In this document: in pieces, positions 1 to 6,979 of the stretch
Layout of the letters: the number at the start of each line of letters is the position of its first letter
Position numbering within the stretch: position 1 is the stretch's first letter
NCBI GenBank assembly: GCA_902762855.1
Contig: CACWPR010000018.1
Location: forward strand, 1 to 33,576
Direction: 5' to 3'
DNA from: Ruminococcus flavefaciens
GTDB lineage: Bacteria > Bacillota > Clostridia > Oscillospirales > Ruminococcaceae
Length of the DNA stretch: 33,576 nt
Program-made: the position numbers and the translations under genes
The notes under the pieces: model-generated
Database searches by the model: none
Seen by the model: only the letters and a program-made list of their open reading frames with translations
What the model was told of the DNA's origin: nothing

Positions 1-51
1 GAGCTTGCACTTTCAAACGAGGAGCCTCCATATGACCTGTCAGATAATTGA
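1..51 (+). CDS. 3' end of an upstream host gene (partial)
   Basis: Frame 1 is open from the window edge to a TGA at 49-51 and gives an acidic C-terminus, ELALSNEEPPYDLSDN. A strong intrinsic terminator follows 6 bases later, which is why I read these codons as a real gene end and not as chance. The product cannot be identified from 16 residues. Confidence 0.5.
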   Translation, partial: ELALSNEEPPYDLSDN

Positions 52-57
52 ACACAA

Positions 58-83
58 AAGCCGCACTTAAAGTGCGGCTTTTT
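58..83 (+). terminator. Intrinsic terminator of the upstream gene
   Basis: AAGCCGCACT and AGTGCGGCTT pair perfectly over 10 bp around a 3-base loop, and a run of five T follows. It insulates the rnf operon from upstream transcription. Confidence 0.85.
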
Positions 84-134
84 ATTATGCTAACATTTGT
101 TTTTAGAGAATTGCAACTTTTTTTGTGTAAGCTA

Positions 135-163
135 TTGTAATTTATTTGTGGATATGATAAAAT
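135..163 (+). promoter_or_regulatory. Probable sigma-A promoter of the rnf operon
   Basis: TTGTAA (135-140) and TAAAAT (158-163) are separated by 17 bases, and the -10 box is preceded by TGA, an extended -10 motif. The predicted transcript would start near 170, about 50 bases before the rnfC start codon. No obvious operator or riboswitch-like fold is seen in the short leader. Confidence 0.6.
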
Positions 164-223
164 AGAATGTATAGCGTTTATTTGAGAATCATATAATTGA
201 CCAAAAATAATAAGGAGAGAAAC

Positions 224-1501
224 ATGAAAAAATTGAACGGTATTGGGCTGAAACACCGTAAAAATACGGAAAACAGCCAGACTGTAGAGTATCCTCTTCC
301 TGCAAAGGTAAGGATACCTATGTCGATGCACATGGGCGTACCGTGCCAGCCCACTGTGAAAGTCGGGGACACCGTTTCTGTCGGACAGAAAATAGGTGAT
401 TCCGATGCTCCATTCAGTGCACCGATACATTCCGGCGTATCGGGCAAAGTCATAGCAGTAAGCGACTACCGCAATGCTATGGGAGCGGTATGCAAGGCAG
501 TTGAGATAGAAACGGACGGCTTGCAGACTGTTTCAGATGAGGTAAAGCCGCCGGAGGTGACAGATAAGGATTCCTTTATCAAAGCGGTAAGAGAGAGCGG
601 AGCCTGCGGCCTTGGAGGAGCAGGATTTCCCACACATATCAAGCTGAATCCAAAGACTCCGATAGATACGCTGATAATAAATGCGGCTGAGTGTGAGCCA
701 TACATAACCGCAGACTACCGGGAGATGATAGAGTGCCCGGAGGATATAATCGGCGGAATAAACATGGTCAAGTCCAGACTTGGCATAAAGACTGCAAAGC
801 TGGCTATCGAGGCCAACAAACCGGAGGCCATAAAGAATTTTACTGAAATGGCCAAAAATGACGACACTATAGACATCATCACACTTCCCTCAAGTTACCC
901 TCAGGGAGCTGAGAAGGTGATAATCTACAATTCAACCGGACGAATAGTAGAGGAAGGACAGCTCCCCTCAGACCAGGGAGTTATAGTTATAAATGTTTAT
1001 ACTATAGCCTTCCTTTACCGCTATATGCAGACGGGTATGCCGCTGGTCACAAGACGTCTGACCGTGGACGGAAATGCAGTCGGTGAGCCTAAAAATGTCC
1101 GTGCAGTAATTGGTACATCATTCCGAGAGCTGCTGGAATTCTGCAAGACTGACATCGACGCAGTAAAAAAGCTGATAGGCGGAGGCCCTATGATGGGAAT
1201 GAGCATTCCTGATATGGATATGCCTGTAGTCAAGACATCCAACGCTCTGCTTGCAATAAAGACCTACGACGAGAGAAAGACCTCAAACTGTATCCGCTGC
1301 GGACGCTGCGTGAGAGTCTGTCCCATGGGACTTATGCCTGCGGACATAGACAGAGCGTATAAAATAAAGAATATAGAAGAGCTAAAGACCCTGAAAGTCA
1401 TGCTGTGTATGAACTGCGGAAGCTGTACATATGTATGTCCGGCAAACAGAAAGCTGGCAGAGACAAATCAGCTTGCCAAAGGGCTCATCCCAAGAAAGTA
1501 A
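224..1501 (+). CDS. rnfC: RnfC, electron-transport complex subunit C (NADH-side flavin/Fe-S subunit)
   Basis: RnfC is the peripheral subunit of the Rnf complex that exchanges electrons with NAD(H) through FMN and two [4Fe-4S] clusters. The 425-residue product has the RnfC N-terminal barrel-sandwich region, a glycine-rich nucleotide-binding stretch (GACGLGGAGFPTHIK) and two C-terminal CxxCxxCxxxC clusters: Cys356, 359, 362, 366 and Cys395, 398, 401, 405. I chose the ATG at 224 because AAGGAGAG sits 4 bases upstream; an in-frame TTG at 197 has no ribosome binding site. It is the first gene of rnfCDGEAB, the order known from clostridial and acetogenic Rnf operons, and lacks the long Lys/Ala-rich C-terminal tail seen in many proteobacterial RnfC proteins. 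Confidence 0.97.
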   Translation: MKKLNGIGLKHRKNTENSQTVEYPLPAKVRIPMSMHMGVPCQPTVKVGDTVSVGQKIGDSDAPFSAPIHSGVSGKVIAVSDYRNAMGAVCKAVEIETDGLQTVSDEVKPPEVTDKDSFIKAVRESGACGLGGAGFPTHIKLNPKTPIDTLIINAAECEPYITADYREMIECPEDIIGGINMVKSRLGIKTAKLAIEANKPEAIKNFTEMAKNDDTIDIITLPSSYPQGAEKVIIYNSTGRIVEEGQLPSDQGVIVINVYTIAFLYRYMQTGMPLVTRRLTVDGNAVGEPKNVRAVIGTSFRELLEFCKTDIDAVKKLIGGGPMMGMSIPDMDMPVVKTSNALLAIKTYDERKTSNCIRCGRCVRVCPMGLMPADIDRAYKIKNIEELKTLKVMLCMNCGSCTYVCPANRKLAETNQLAKGLIPRK

Positions 1502-1513
1502 GGAGGCAGAAGA

Positions 1514-2449
1514 ATGAATAAGCTCATCGTTTCACCGTCTCCCCACGACGAGAACTACATGAAAACGTCCAACATAATGCTGAACGTTATAATCGCACTT
1601 CTTCCGGCACTGGGAGCCGGATGTTATTTCTTCGGATTCAGAGTCATCACACTGACGGCAGTTTGTGTGGCCTGCTGTATAATGTTTGAGTATGCAACAC
1701 GAAGGATAATGAAGAAGTCCAATACGATAACTGACCTGTCAGCGGTAGTCACCGGAATCATACTTGCTATGAACCTCCCTGTGACCCTGCCTTACTGGAT
1801 GGCAGTCATTGGCTGTTTTGTTGCAATAGTCATAGTAAAGCAGCTTTTCGGCGGACTTGGTCAGAACTTTGCAAATCCTGCAATAACTGCAAGAATAGTC
1901 CTTATGGTATCCTTTCCGGGAGCCATGACTAACTGGATAAAGGCCAAGGAATATGACTACGACGCAGTTTCCTCTGCAACTCCTCTTGTACTTGAGAGCA
2001 AGGGAGGGGACCTTCCCTCTTACCTTGACCTTTTCCTGGGAAATACCGGAGGATGTCTCGGAGAGACCTGTGCCCTGGCACTTCTCATCGGTGGACTTTA
2101 TCTTGCTGCAAGAAAGATAATCTCACTGGCTGCACCCGTATCCTTCATCGGTGCTCTGGCACTTCTGACAGCCATTTCCGGGGATGACCCGCTTTATCAC
2201 ATCCTTGCAGGAGGCGTGTTCCTGGGAGCATTTTTCATGGCTACCGACTACGCTACAACTCCCATAACCACAAAGGGAAAGATAGTGTTCGGACTGGGCT
2301 GTGGTATCATAACATTTGTTATCCGTCACTTCGGCTCGTATCCTGAGGGAGTTTCATTCTCCATACTCCTGATGAACGTGCTTACTCCATATATCGAACA
2401 GCTCACCCGCACAAAGGTGTTCGGAGCAAAGGAGGCTGAGAAGAAATGA
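1514..2449 (+). CDS. rnfD: RnfD, membrane subunit with covalent FMN
   Basis: RnfD is an integral membrane subunit that passes electrons between the RnfG flavin and the rest of the Rnf complex during Na+ or H+ pumping. The 311-residue protein has about ten hydrophobic segments. The stretch DAVSSATPLVL contains the flavinylation-type motif, with Thr156 as the expected phosphoester-linked FMN site. AAGGAGG precedes the ATG. The gene starts 12 bases after rnfC and its stop codon overlaps the rnfG start (ATGA), so the two are probably translationally coupled. Confidence 0.96.
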   Translation: MNKLIVSPSPHDENYMKTSNIMLNVIIALLPALGAGCYFFGFRVITLTAVCVACCIMFEYATRRIMKKSNTITDLSAVVTGIILAMNLPVTLPYWMAVIGCFVAIVIVKQLFGGLGQNFANPAITARIVLMVSFPGAMTNWIKAKEYDYDAVSSATPLVLESKGGDLPSYLDLFLGNTGGCLGETCALALLIGGLYLAARKIISLAAPVSFIGALALLTAISGDDPLYHILAGGVFLGAFFMATDYATTPITTKGKIVFGLGCGIITFVIRHFGSYPEGVSFSILLMNVLTPYIEQLTRTKVFGAKEAEKK

Positions 2450-2976
2450 AGGAAAAAGTGATGCCAACTATAGTACTTACGCTTATCTGCGTTGTCTCAG
2501 CAGCACTTCTGGTATTCTCCCATGAGCTTACAAAGGACAGGATAGCTGACCAGAAAGAGCAGAAGTTCAACAAGAGCGTTGAGGCACTCTTCGGAGAGTG
2601 CGACAGTACTCTTATTGATGATAATTTCGGACATGACGAGGTAGAGGCCATAGCTGTTACCTCTGACGGAAAGACTGCTATCCAGGTAGTGGCTGACGGC
2701 TACTCCAAGGAGGGAATAAACATCCTTGTGGGAATAGACGAAAACGGCGCTCTCTCCGGAATAGACTTTGTTTCACTGGGAGAGACTCCCGGACTTGGCT
2801 CAAAGGTAAGGGATATAGAGTCCTTCCGTGAGCAGTTCATCGGAATAACAGAGGCCCCTGAGGATGTTGACGCTATCAGCGGAGCGACCTTTTCCTCAAA
2901 GGGGATGAGAAAGGCCGTTGCTGCTGCAATGGATGTGTATAACGAAAACAAGGAGGCGATACTCGGTGGCAGATAA
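2446..2976 (+). CDS. rnfG: RnfG, membrane-anchored FMN-binding subunit
   Basis: RnfG carries covalent FMN on the outer face of the membrane and hands electrons to RnfD. The 176-residue product has one N-terminal membrane anchor (about residues 7-25) and an FMN-binding domain with GETPGLGSK (112-120) and DAISGATFSS, where Thr148 in SGAT is the flavinylation site. Flavinylation in this family normally needs an ApbE transferase; no apbE is present in this window. The end overlaps the start of rnfE by 11 bases. Confidence 0.96.
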   Translation: MKEKVMPTIVLTLICVVSAALLVFSHELTKDRIADQKEQKFNKSVEALFGECDSTLIDDNFGHDEVEAIAVTSDGKTAIQVVADGYSKEGINILVGIDENGALSGIDFVSLGETPGLGSKVRDIESFREQFIGITEAPEDVDAISGATFSSKGMRKAVAAAMDVYNENKEAILGGR

Positions 2977-3640
2977 GAAAATGTCCCTTGGACACGAGCT
3001 TACAAAGGGAATACTTAAAGAGAACCCCACTCTGGTAATGCTGCTGGGAATGTGTCCTACTCTTGCAGTTACTACTCAGGCTAAAAACGGTATAGGTATG
3101 GGTCTTGCCACAACATTTGTACTGCTTGGCTCAAATATCGTTATTTCCGCACTCAGAAAGGTGATACCCGATAAGGTCCGTATCCCTTCATTCATAGTTA
3201 TCATAGCAAGCTTTGTTACCCTCATCGGATTCCTGCTGGAGGGCTTTGTGCCGGATCTTTATGACAGTCTTGGCATATACCTTACACTTATCACTGTTAA
3301 CTGTATCATTTTCGGAAGAGCGGAGATGTTTGCAAGCAAGAACGGAGTGGTAGCTTCAGCCTGTGACGCCATAGGAATGGGAATAGGCTTCACACTTGCA
3401 CTTTTCCTTATGGGCTCTGTCCGTGAGATAATAGGAGCAGGCCAGTGGATGGGCATGGATATACCTGTTCTTCACGACAATCCGATGCTGCTTTTCATTA
3501 TGCCTGCGGGAGGCTTCTTTACTCTTGGTGTGATAATCGCAGCAGTCAATAAGTTATCAAACAAGAAACCGCCTCAGGAGCTGGGATGCAGCGGATGCCC
3601 CCATGCTGAGGCCTGCGGAAAGGCAGGTGACTGTCAGTGA
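2966..3640 (+). CDS. rnfE: RnfE, integral membrane subunit
   Basis: RnfE and RnfA are inverted homologous membrane subunits that hold an intramembrane [2Fe-2S] cluster between them. I start this gene at GTG 2966, giving 224 residues, because AGGAGG ends 10 bases upstream inside rnfG; a longer reading from 2918 lacks a ribosome binding site. Six hydrophobic segments are visible. Cys30 (LGMCPTLAV) and Cys113 (ITVNCIIFG) sit where the cluster ligands of the RnfA/E family lie. The protein ends in a short hydrophilic tail with four Cys and one His (CSGCPHAEACGKAGDC), which I do not regard as part of the core fold. Confidence 0.95.
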   Translation: MADKKMSLGHELTKGILKENPTLVMLLGMCPTLAVTTQAKNGIGMGLATTFVLLGSNIVISALRKVIPDKVRIPSFIVIIASFVTLIGFLLEGFVPDLYDSLGIYLTLITVNCIIFGRAEMFASKNGVVASACDAIGMGIGFTLALFLMGSVREIIGAGQWMGMDIPVLHDNPMLLFIMPAGGFFTLGVIIAAVNKLSNKKPPQELGCSGCPHAEACGKAGDCQ

Positions 3641-4215
3641 AGAGTTTAATGGTGATACTTTTAGCTGCAATGCTGACAGACAACTTCGTACTCTCAAAGT
3701 TCATGGGAATATGTCCCTTCCTTGGAGTATCGAAAAAGCTGGACAGCGCCACCGGTATGGGACTTGCGGTAACATTCGTTATGATATGTGCCACCCTGGT
3801 AACATATCCCATACACCACGGTATACTTGTACCCAACGAGCTTGAATATCTGGATACAGTGGTATTCATAATGGTGATAGCACTTTTCGTACAGCTTGTT
3901 GAGACGATGCTGAAAAAGTGCATACCGTCACTTTACAGCTCCCTGGGAGTTTATCTGCCGCTCATAACAACAAACTGTGCTGTACTGGGTGTAACGGTAC
4001 TCAATATCGACAACAGCTACAGCTTTGTTCAGTCCATAGTCAATGCACTTGGAGGCGGACTCGGCTTCATGCTGTCACTGGTAATTTTCTCAGGTGTAAG
4101 AAAGAAAATGGAGTACGCTGACATTCCCGAGACATTCAAGGGAGTACCTGCAACTCTTGTCGCAGCGTCAATAGTTTCGGTGAGCTTTATGGGCTTTTCC
4201 GGACTTTTCAGCTAA
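3637..4215 (+). CDS. rnfA: RnfA, integral membrane subunit
   Basis: RnfA is the partner of RnfE in the membrane core of the Rnf complex. The 192-residue protein has six hydrophobic segments, and Cys26 (GICPFLGV) and Cys114 (LITTNCAVLG) match the ligands expected for the shared [2Fe-2S] cluster. It starts at a GTG that overlaps the rnfE TGA by 3 bases, so translation is probably coupled. Length and motifs are normal for the family. Confidence 0.96.
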   Translation: MKSLMVILLAAMLTDNFVLSKFMGICPFLGVSKKLDSATGMGLAVTFVMICATLVTYPIHHGILVPNELEYLDTVVFIMVIALFVQLVETMLKKCIPSLYSSLGVYLPLITTNCAVLGVTVLNIDNSYSFVQSIVNALGGGLGFMLSLVIFSGVRKKMEYADIPETFKGVPATLVAASIVSVSFMGFSGLFS

Positions 4216-4230
4216 GGAGGTGCAGAGAGA

Positions 4231-5049
4231 ATGACTTATGTTATACCTGCACTTATCGTGGGACTATGCGGAATGATGGCAGGAATACTCCTGACCGTTG
4301 CTGCAAAGGTGTTTCACGTTGAAGTGGATGAACGTATCGAAAAAATAGGGGAGACTCTCCCACAGGCAAACTGCGGAGCCTGCGGATATGCCGGCTGTGC
4401 AGACTATGCAGCTGCTATAATACAGAAGGGCGCTCCTACAAATCTCTGCCGTCCCGGAGGTGCTGATGCTGCCGGAAAGATCGCAGCTATACTTGGCACA
4501 GCGGCAGCAGATGTTGTAAAGATGACAGCAGTTGTACATTGCAGCGGAGACTGCAAGGCCACAGAGCAGCAGTTTATTTTTGACGGAGTTCAGTCCTGCA
4601 AGGCTGTAAAGAGATTCTACGGCGGCACAGGAATGTGCAAATACGGCTGTATCGGTCTTGGAGACTGTATGAACGTCTGTGAGCACTCCGCTATACGCAT
4701 TGAAAACGGGGTCGCAAAGGTGACTCCTGCACTGTGCGGAGCCTGCGGACAGTGTGCGGCAGTCTGTCCCAATCAGCTTATTGAGATAAAGCCTCTTGCA
4801 AAGCATATAGATGTCCTCTGTTCCTCAGCGGACAACGGCAAGGTCACAAAGCAGAACTGCAAGAACGGCTGTATCGGCTGTAAGATCTGTGAGAAGAAGT
4901 GTCCTAACGGAGCGATAAAGGTGGAGAATTTCCATGCGGCTATCGACTATGAGAAGTGTACCGGCTGCGGTATATGCATGGCAGCCTGTCCTGCAAAGGT
5001 CATCCATAGCTGTGAGCCTCAGCCTCCAAAGGAAGAAAAAGCTGAGTAA
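4231..5049 (+). CDS. rnfB: RnfB, ferredoxin-interacting polyferredoxin subunit
   Basis: RnfB is the cytoplasmic entry point for electrons from reduced ferredoxin. The 272-residue protein starts with one membrane helix (about 4-26). A four-cysteine cluster site follows (Cys48, 51, 56, 73, in CGACGYAGCADYA), then a middle cysteine-rich section (Cys136-150) and three ferredoxin-type CxxCxxCxxxC motifs (Cys169-179, 214-224, 243-253). AAGGAGG precedes the ATG by 9 bases. It is the last gene of the operon, followed 6 bases later by a terminator. The many clusters agree with the long RnfB form found in Firmicutes. Confidence 0.96.
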   Translation: MTYVIPALIVGLCGMMAGILLTVAAKVFHVEVDERIEKIGETLPQANCGACGYAGCADYAAAIIQKGAPTNLCRPGGADAAGKIAAILGTAAADVVKMTAVVHCSGDCKATEQQFIFDGVQSCKAVKRFYGGTGMCKYGCIGLGDCMNVCEHSAIRIENGVAKVTPALCGACGQCAAVCPNQLIEIKPLAKHIDVLCSSADNGKVTKQNCKNGCIGCKICEKKCPNGAIKVENFHAAIDYEKCTGCGICMAACPAKVIHSCEPQPPKEEKAE

Positions 5050-5054
5050 AACCA

Positions 5055-5100
5055 AGCCATAGTACTTCTGATATTATTTCAGAGTGCTATGGCTTTTTGT
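5055..5100 (+). terminator. Terminator of the rnf operon
   Basis: AGCCATAGTACT pairs with AGTGCTATGGCT (12 bp, one G-T pair) around a 16-base loop, and TTTTTG follows. Its T tract runs directly into the -35 box of the next promoter. Confidence 0.85.
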
Positions 5101-5128
5101 TGACACTATGTCGATCATATGCTATAAT
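5100..5128 (+). promoter_or_regulatory. Perfect-consensus sigma-A promoter
   Basis: TTGACA (5100-5105) and TATAAT (5123-5128) are 17 bases apart and TGC precedes the -10 box, so both hexamers, the spacing and the extended -10 element all match the consensus. It should drive the membrane protein gene starting at 5195 with a leader of about 60 bases. Confidence 0.85.
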
Positions 5129-5194
5129 TGTTACTAACATAAACCAAATCGGGATTTGCAGCGTCACGCTGCTAAAAAAACTTGGAGGGGAAAA

Positions 5195-5752
5195 ATGAAT
5201 CTGCCGGAAGAAACTTATCATCAGTATGTGATCGAATGTGATGAGGAAAATGAATGGGAAGTAAAACAGGCCGTAGACGAATATGAGTCTGCAAGATCAG
5301 TCTGTCTTCAATATAAGAAGGAAATGCAGTTTTACCGTATCTTTTACCTTTGGTGTAATTTCATATATCTGCTCACAGAGATCACTGAAATGTTCGAAAA
5401 CAGTCTCTTTTTAGTAGCGGGTGTATACCTGCTTTTGGCTGTGATTCTTGTGTTATGGCGGAAGAGCCTGATCGGACCGGCTATTGCGTCGCTGATGCTC
5501 ATTTTGCTGATAAAAGAAAAAGCGGCATTTGCACTCATACCGGTCTGGGTATTATTTGCCTTTAATGGGTATATGGCATATCTGCATGAGAAAAAGCAGC
5601 GCTATATCCGCTCTCAGCACGGTTATCCCGACTTTCATCCTCTGGAGATAAAAGTGAAACGCAAAAAGCGTCCCTTATCACAGAATGAGGGTATTTCTGC
5701 TGAACTGGAGGATATAGGCGCAGCGAAAGATATCCCGGGCAATGAGATATAA
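5195..5752 (+). CDS. Membrane protein of unknown function
   Basis: I do not recognise this 185-residue protein. It starts with an acidic region (about 1-30, rich in Glu and Asp), has two or three hydrophobic segments between about residues 48 and 125, and ends in a basic then acidic hydrophilic tail (KVKRKKRP followed by Glu-rich sequence). The ATG at 5195 is chosen because GGAGGGG lies 4 bases upstream; an upstream in-frame ATG at 5156 has none. The gene has its own consensus promoter and terminator, so it appears monocistronic. A small membrane-bound regulatory or stress protein is possible but unproven. Confidence 0.75.
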   Translation: MNLPEETYHQYVIECDEENEWEVKQAVDEYESARSVCLQYKKEMQFYRIFYLWCNFIYLLTEITEMFENSLFLVAGVYLLLAVILVLWRKSLIGPAIASLMLILLIKEKAAFALIPVWVLFAFNGYMAYLHEKKQRYIRSQHGYPDFHPLEIKVKRKKRPLSQNEGISAELEDIGAAKDIPGNEI

Positions 5753-5767
5753 CTTGAAAACGAAAAA

Positions 5768-5792
5768 ACTCCCCCGGAAAAACCGGGGGAGT
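5768..5792. terminator. Bidirectional terminator between convergent genes
   Basis: ACTCCCCCGG and CCGGGGGAGT form a perfect 10-bp stem with an AAAAA loop. On the minus strand it is followed by TTTTTTCGTTTTC; on the plus strand by TTTCTCTT. It ends both the plus-strand membrane protein gene and the minus-strand 18-codon ORF. Confidence 0.88.
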
Positions 5793-5800
5793 TTCTCTTA

Positions 5801-5857
5801 TCAGCAGCCTAAGCCGAAGAGCTGACAGAGAAGTTTCCAGATGTTATTGCAGCACAT
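5801..5857 (-). CDS. 18-residue cysteine-rich microprotein
   Basis: The minus strand reads MCCNNIWKLLCQLFGLGC followed by TGA. AGGAGG sits 8 bases before the ATG, a consensus promoter lies upstream and a strong terminator starts 8 bases after the stop, so every element of a gene is present in about 125 bases. Four of 18 residues are Cys and the middle is an amphipathic, hydrophobic stretch. It is not a leader peptide for a downstream gene, because the terminator follows at once. It could be a membrane-active or metal-binding peptide, or the reading frame of a dual-function small RNA. I do not know its family. Confidence 0.6.
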   Translation of the reverse strand: MCCNNIWKLLCQLFGLGC

Positions 5858-5880
5858 GATCTATACCTCCTGAGTGATTT

Positions 5881-5929
5881 ATCCCTCTTGGGATAATTAT
5901 ATTATAGCAGAGGTAGTTCGTTAAATCAA
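5881..5929 (-). promoter_or_regulatory. Promoter and 5' hairpin of the microprotein unit
   Basis: On the minus strand TTGATT (5929-5924) and TATAAT (5906-5901) are 17 bases apart, with TGC before the -10 box. The expected start site, near 5894, coincides with ATCCC-AAGA-GGGAT (5894-5881), a 5-bp hairpin at the very 5' end of the transcript that could protect it from decay. Confidence 0.7.
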
Positions 5930-5958
5930 TACAAAATATCTGGCAAAAAAATTACCAT

Positions 5959-6429
5959 TTAATTCAGCACCGCATTTCCTATGGCCAGATAAGAAGCAAA
6001 TATGCTCCAGGCAAGATAGGGCAGATTTATAGTTCCGGCAAGAGGCCGTGTCTTGTAGAATGCCCAAACCATGACTGCAACAAGCACTGCAAGGAGAACT
6101 GCCACTACTGCCGCAAGTCCCAGTAGCTCAAACCGGAAGAAGATTATGCTCCAGGAGAAATTCACGGCAAGCTGAATGGTGTAAACACGCAGGGAAAAAG
6201 TCCTGATGCCGCTGTCTTCTGAGACATACACAAGATAGGCGCCTATTCCCATGAGTGCGTAGAGTATTGCCCATACTATTGGGAATACTGCTGCCGGCGG
6301 TGCGAGGGGAGGCTGTTTTAGGTCGGTAAACAGCTCCTTGTGCTGTCCTGACAGAAGTGCAGATATTGCTCCCACAAGCTCTGCGGTGACGATAAAAATG
6401 ATAAGTTCAGTCCATTTGATTTTCTTCAT
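5959..6429 (-). CDS. tspO: TspO/MBR family tryptophan-rich sensory protein
   Basis: TspO proteins are small five-helix membrane proteins that bind porphyrins and related ligands; their physiological role in bacteria is still debated. The 156-residue product has five hydrophobic segments and the family hallmarks LKQPPLAPPAAVFPIVWAIL and a Trp-containing fourth and fifth helix. Length is typical. The ATG at 6429 is preceded by GAGG at 8 bases. The gene is monocistronic and faces left, with no recognisable terminator before the microprotein promoter. Confidence 0.92.
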   Translation of the reverse strand: MKKIKWTELIIFIVTAELVGAISALLSGQHKELFTDLKQPPLAPPAAVFPIVWAILYALMGIGAYLVYVSEDSGIRTFSLRVYTIQLAVNFSWSIIFFRFELLGLAAVVAVLLAVLVAVMVWAFYKTRPLAGTINLPYLAWSIFASYLAIGNAVLN

Positions 6430-6497
6430 AGCTTTACCTCGATTCGTTTTATAGTATAGTCTATGACGAATTTTGGTGATTTATGCGAACAGATAAT

Positions 6498-6530
6498 AAA
6501 AAAGAGCGTTACACAGAACTGCTCTTTTTT
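6498..6530. terminator. Terminator of the interrupted host gene
   Basis: AAAAAAGAGC pairs with GCTCTTTTTT around a 13-base loop. The A and T runs let it work on both strands. It lies 29 bases beyond the stop codon of the minus-strand gene fragment at 6559, so it is probably that gene's own terminator. Confidence 0.7.
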
Positions 6531-6558
6531 AAGTTGATATATTCGGATTATATGATTT

Positions 6559-6611
6559 TTAAAGGTTGTACTTTTTCAGAAATTCACGGAAGATGCTGAC
6601 GACCTTGTTGT
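6559..6611 (-). pseudogene. C-terminal remnant of a host gene cut by the prophage
   Basis: Reading leftwards from the phage end, the minus strand encodes GNNKVVSIFREFLKKYNL and then TAA at 6561-6559, a plausible protein C-terminus, and a terminator follows. No start codon or ribosome binding site precedes it; instead the sequence turns into the 22-bp tandem repeats of the presumed phage end. I infer that a host gene was split by insertion and that the rest of it lies beyond the other phage end, outside the window. The gene cannot be identified from this fragment. Confidence 0.5.
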
Positions 6612-6616
6612 TGCCG

Positions 6617-6660
6617 GACACGCAAAATACAAAAAATTGACACGCAAAATACAAAAAAAT
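6617..6660. repeat. Two tandem 22-bp repeats, probable transposase-binding phage end
   Basis: Two direct copies of CACGCAAAATACAAAAAA, each with GA before it, recur with a period of 22 bases (6617-6638 and 6639-6660; the second has one extra A). MuA-type transposases bind 22-bp sites arrayed at the phage ends, and these repeats lie exactly where phage genes end and host sequence begins. The terminal dinucleotide is probably one of the TG steps at 6605-6613, but the exact base cannot be fixed from one end. Confidence 0.65.
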
Positions 6661-6677
6661 TTACTTCTGGTAATAAA

Positions 6678-6710
6678 AAAGCCCCTTGAAACGCTAATTC
6701 AAGGGGCTTT
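6678..6710 (-). terminator. Terminator of the XRE regulator gene
   Basis: AAAGCCCCTTGAA and TTCAAGGGGCTTT make a perfect 13-bp stem with a 7-base loop, followed on the minus strand by TTTTTT. It starts 2 bases after the regulator stop codon and shields the phage end from transcription. Confidence 0.88.
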
Positions 6711-6712
6711 CG

Positions 6713-6910
6713 TCAAATTACAAAGAAAAGATCTGAAATATTACAGTTGAAATGCTTACATATATCCTCTGCAAGCGACAATTTTATACTTTCAGCATTG
6801 TTGTTACATAGATCGCAGATAGTAGAAGGGCGTGCTTTTATCGCATCGCATAGTTCCTTCTGCGTTAGGTTATGCTCTTTTAAAATAACTTTTAAACGGC
6901 ATTGTATCAT
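6713..6910 (-). CDS. Small XRE-family helix-turn-helix regulator
   Basis: The 65-residue protein is a single HTH_3-type domain: LTQKELCDAIKARPSTICDLCNNN carries the helix-turn-helix and a conserved C-terminal half (LAEDICKHFNCNISDLFFV) follows. It resembles the short YozG/Cro-like regulators. GGGAGG lies 5 bases before the ATG, and a palindrome that could be its operator sits 29-51 bases upstream. It is the last gene before the phage end, downstream of the methyltransferase, and is probably an accessory gene, not the main lysogeny repressor, which in Mu-like phages lies beside the transposase. Confidence 0.85.
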   Translation of the reverse strand: MIQCRLKVILKEHNLTQKELCDAIKARPSTICDLCNNNAESIKLSLAEDICKHFNCNISDLFFVI

Positions 6911-6938
6911 GATTTCCTCCCGTACATTTTTTACAGCT

Positions 6939-6961
6939 AAAATAACGATATATGTTATTTT
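6939..6961. promoter_or_regulatory. Candidate operator upstream of the XRE gene
   Basis: AAAATAAC and GTTATTTT form a perfect 8-bp inverted repeat around GATATAT (23 bp in total), between the methyltransferase stop and the XRE start. Its size and place fit an autoregulatory binding site for the small HTH protein. Confidence 0.5.
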
Positions 6962-6979
6962 GGTTCTAAAAAAAATACA

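Noticed and set aside
197..223. Longer RnfC start at TTG 197
   Set aside because: No ribosome binding site; ATG 224 has AAGGAGAG at the right distance and the extra residues match nothing in the family.
6617..6660. CRISPR-like array
   Set aside because: Only two copies, directly abutting without spacers, and AT-rich; the phage-end interpretation fits better.
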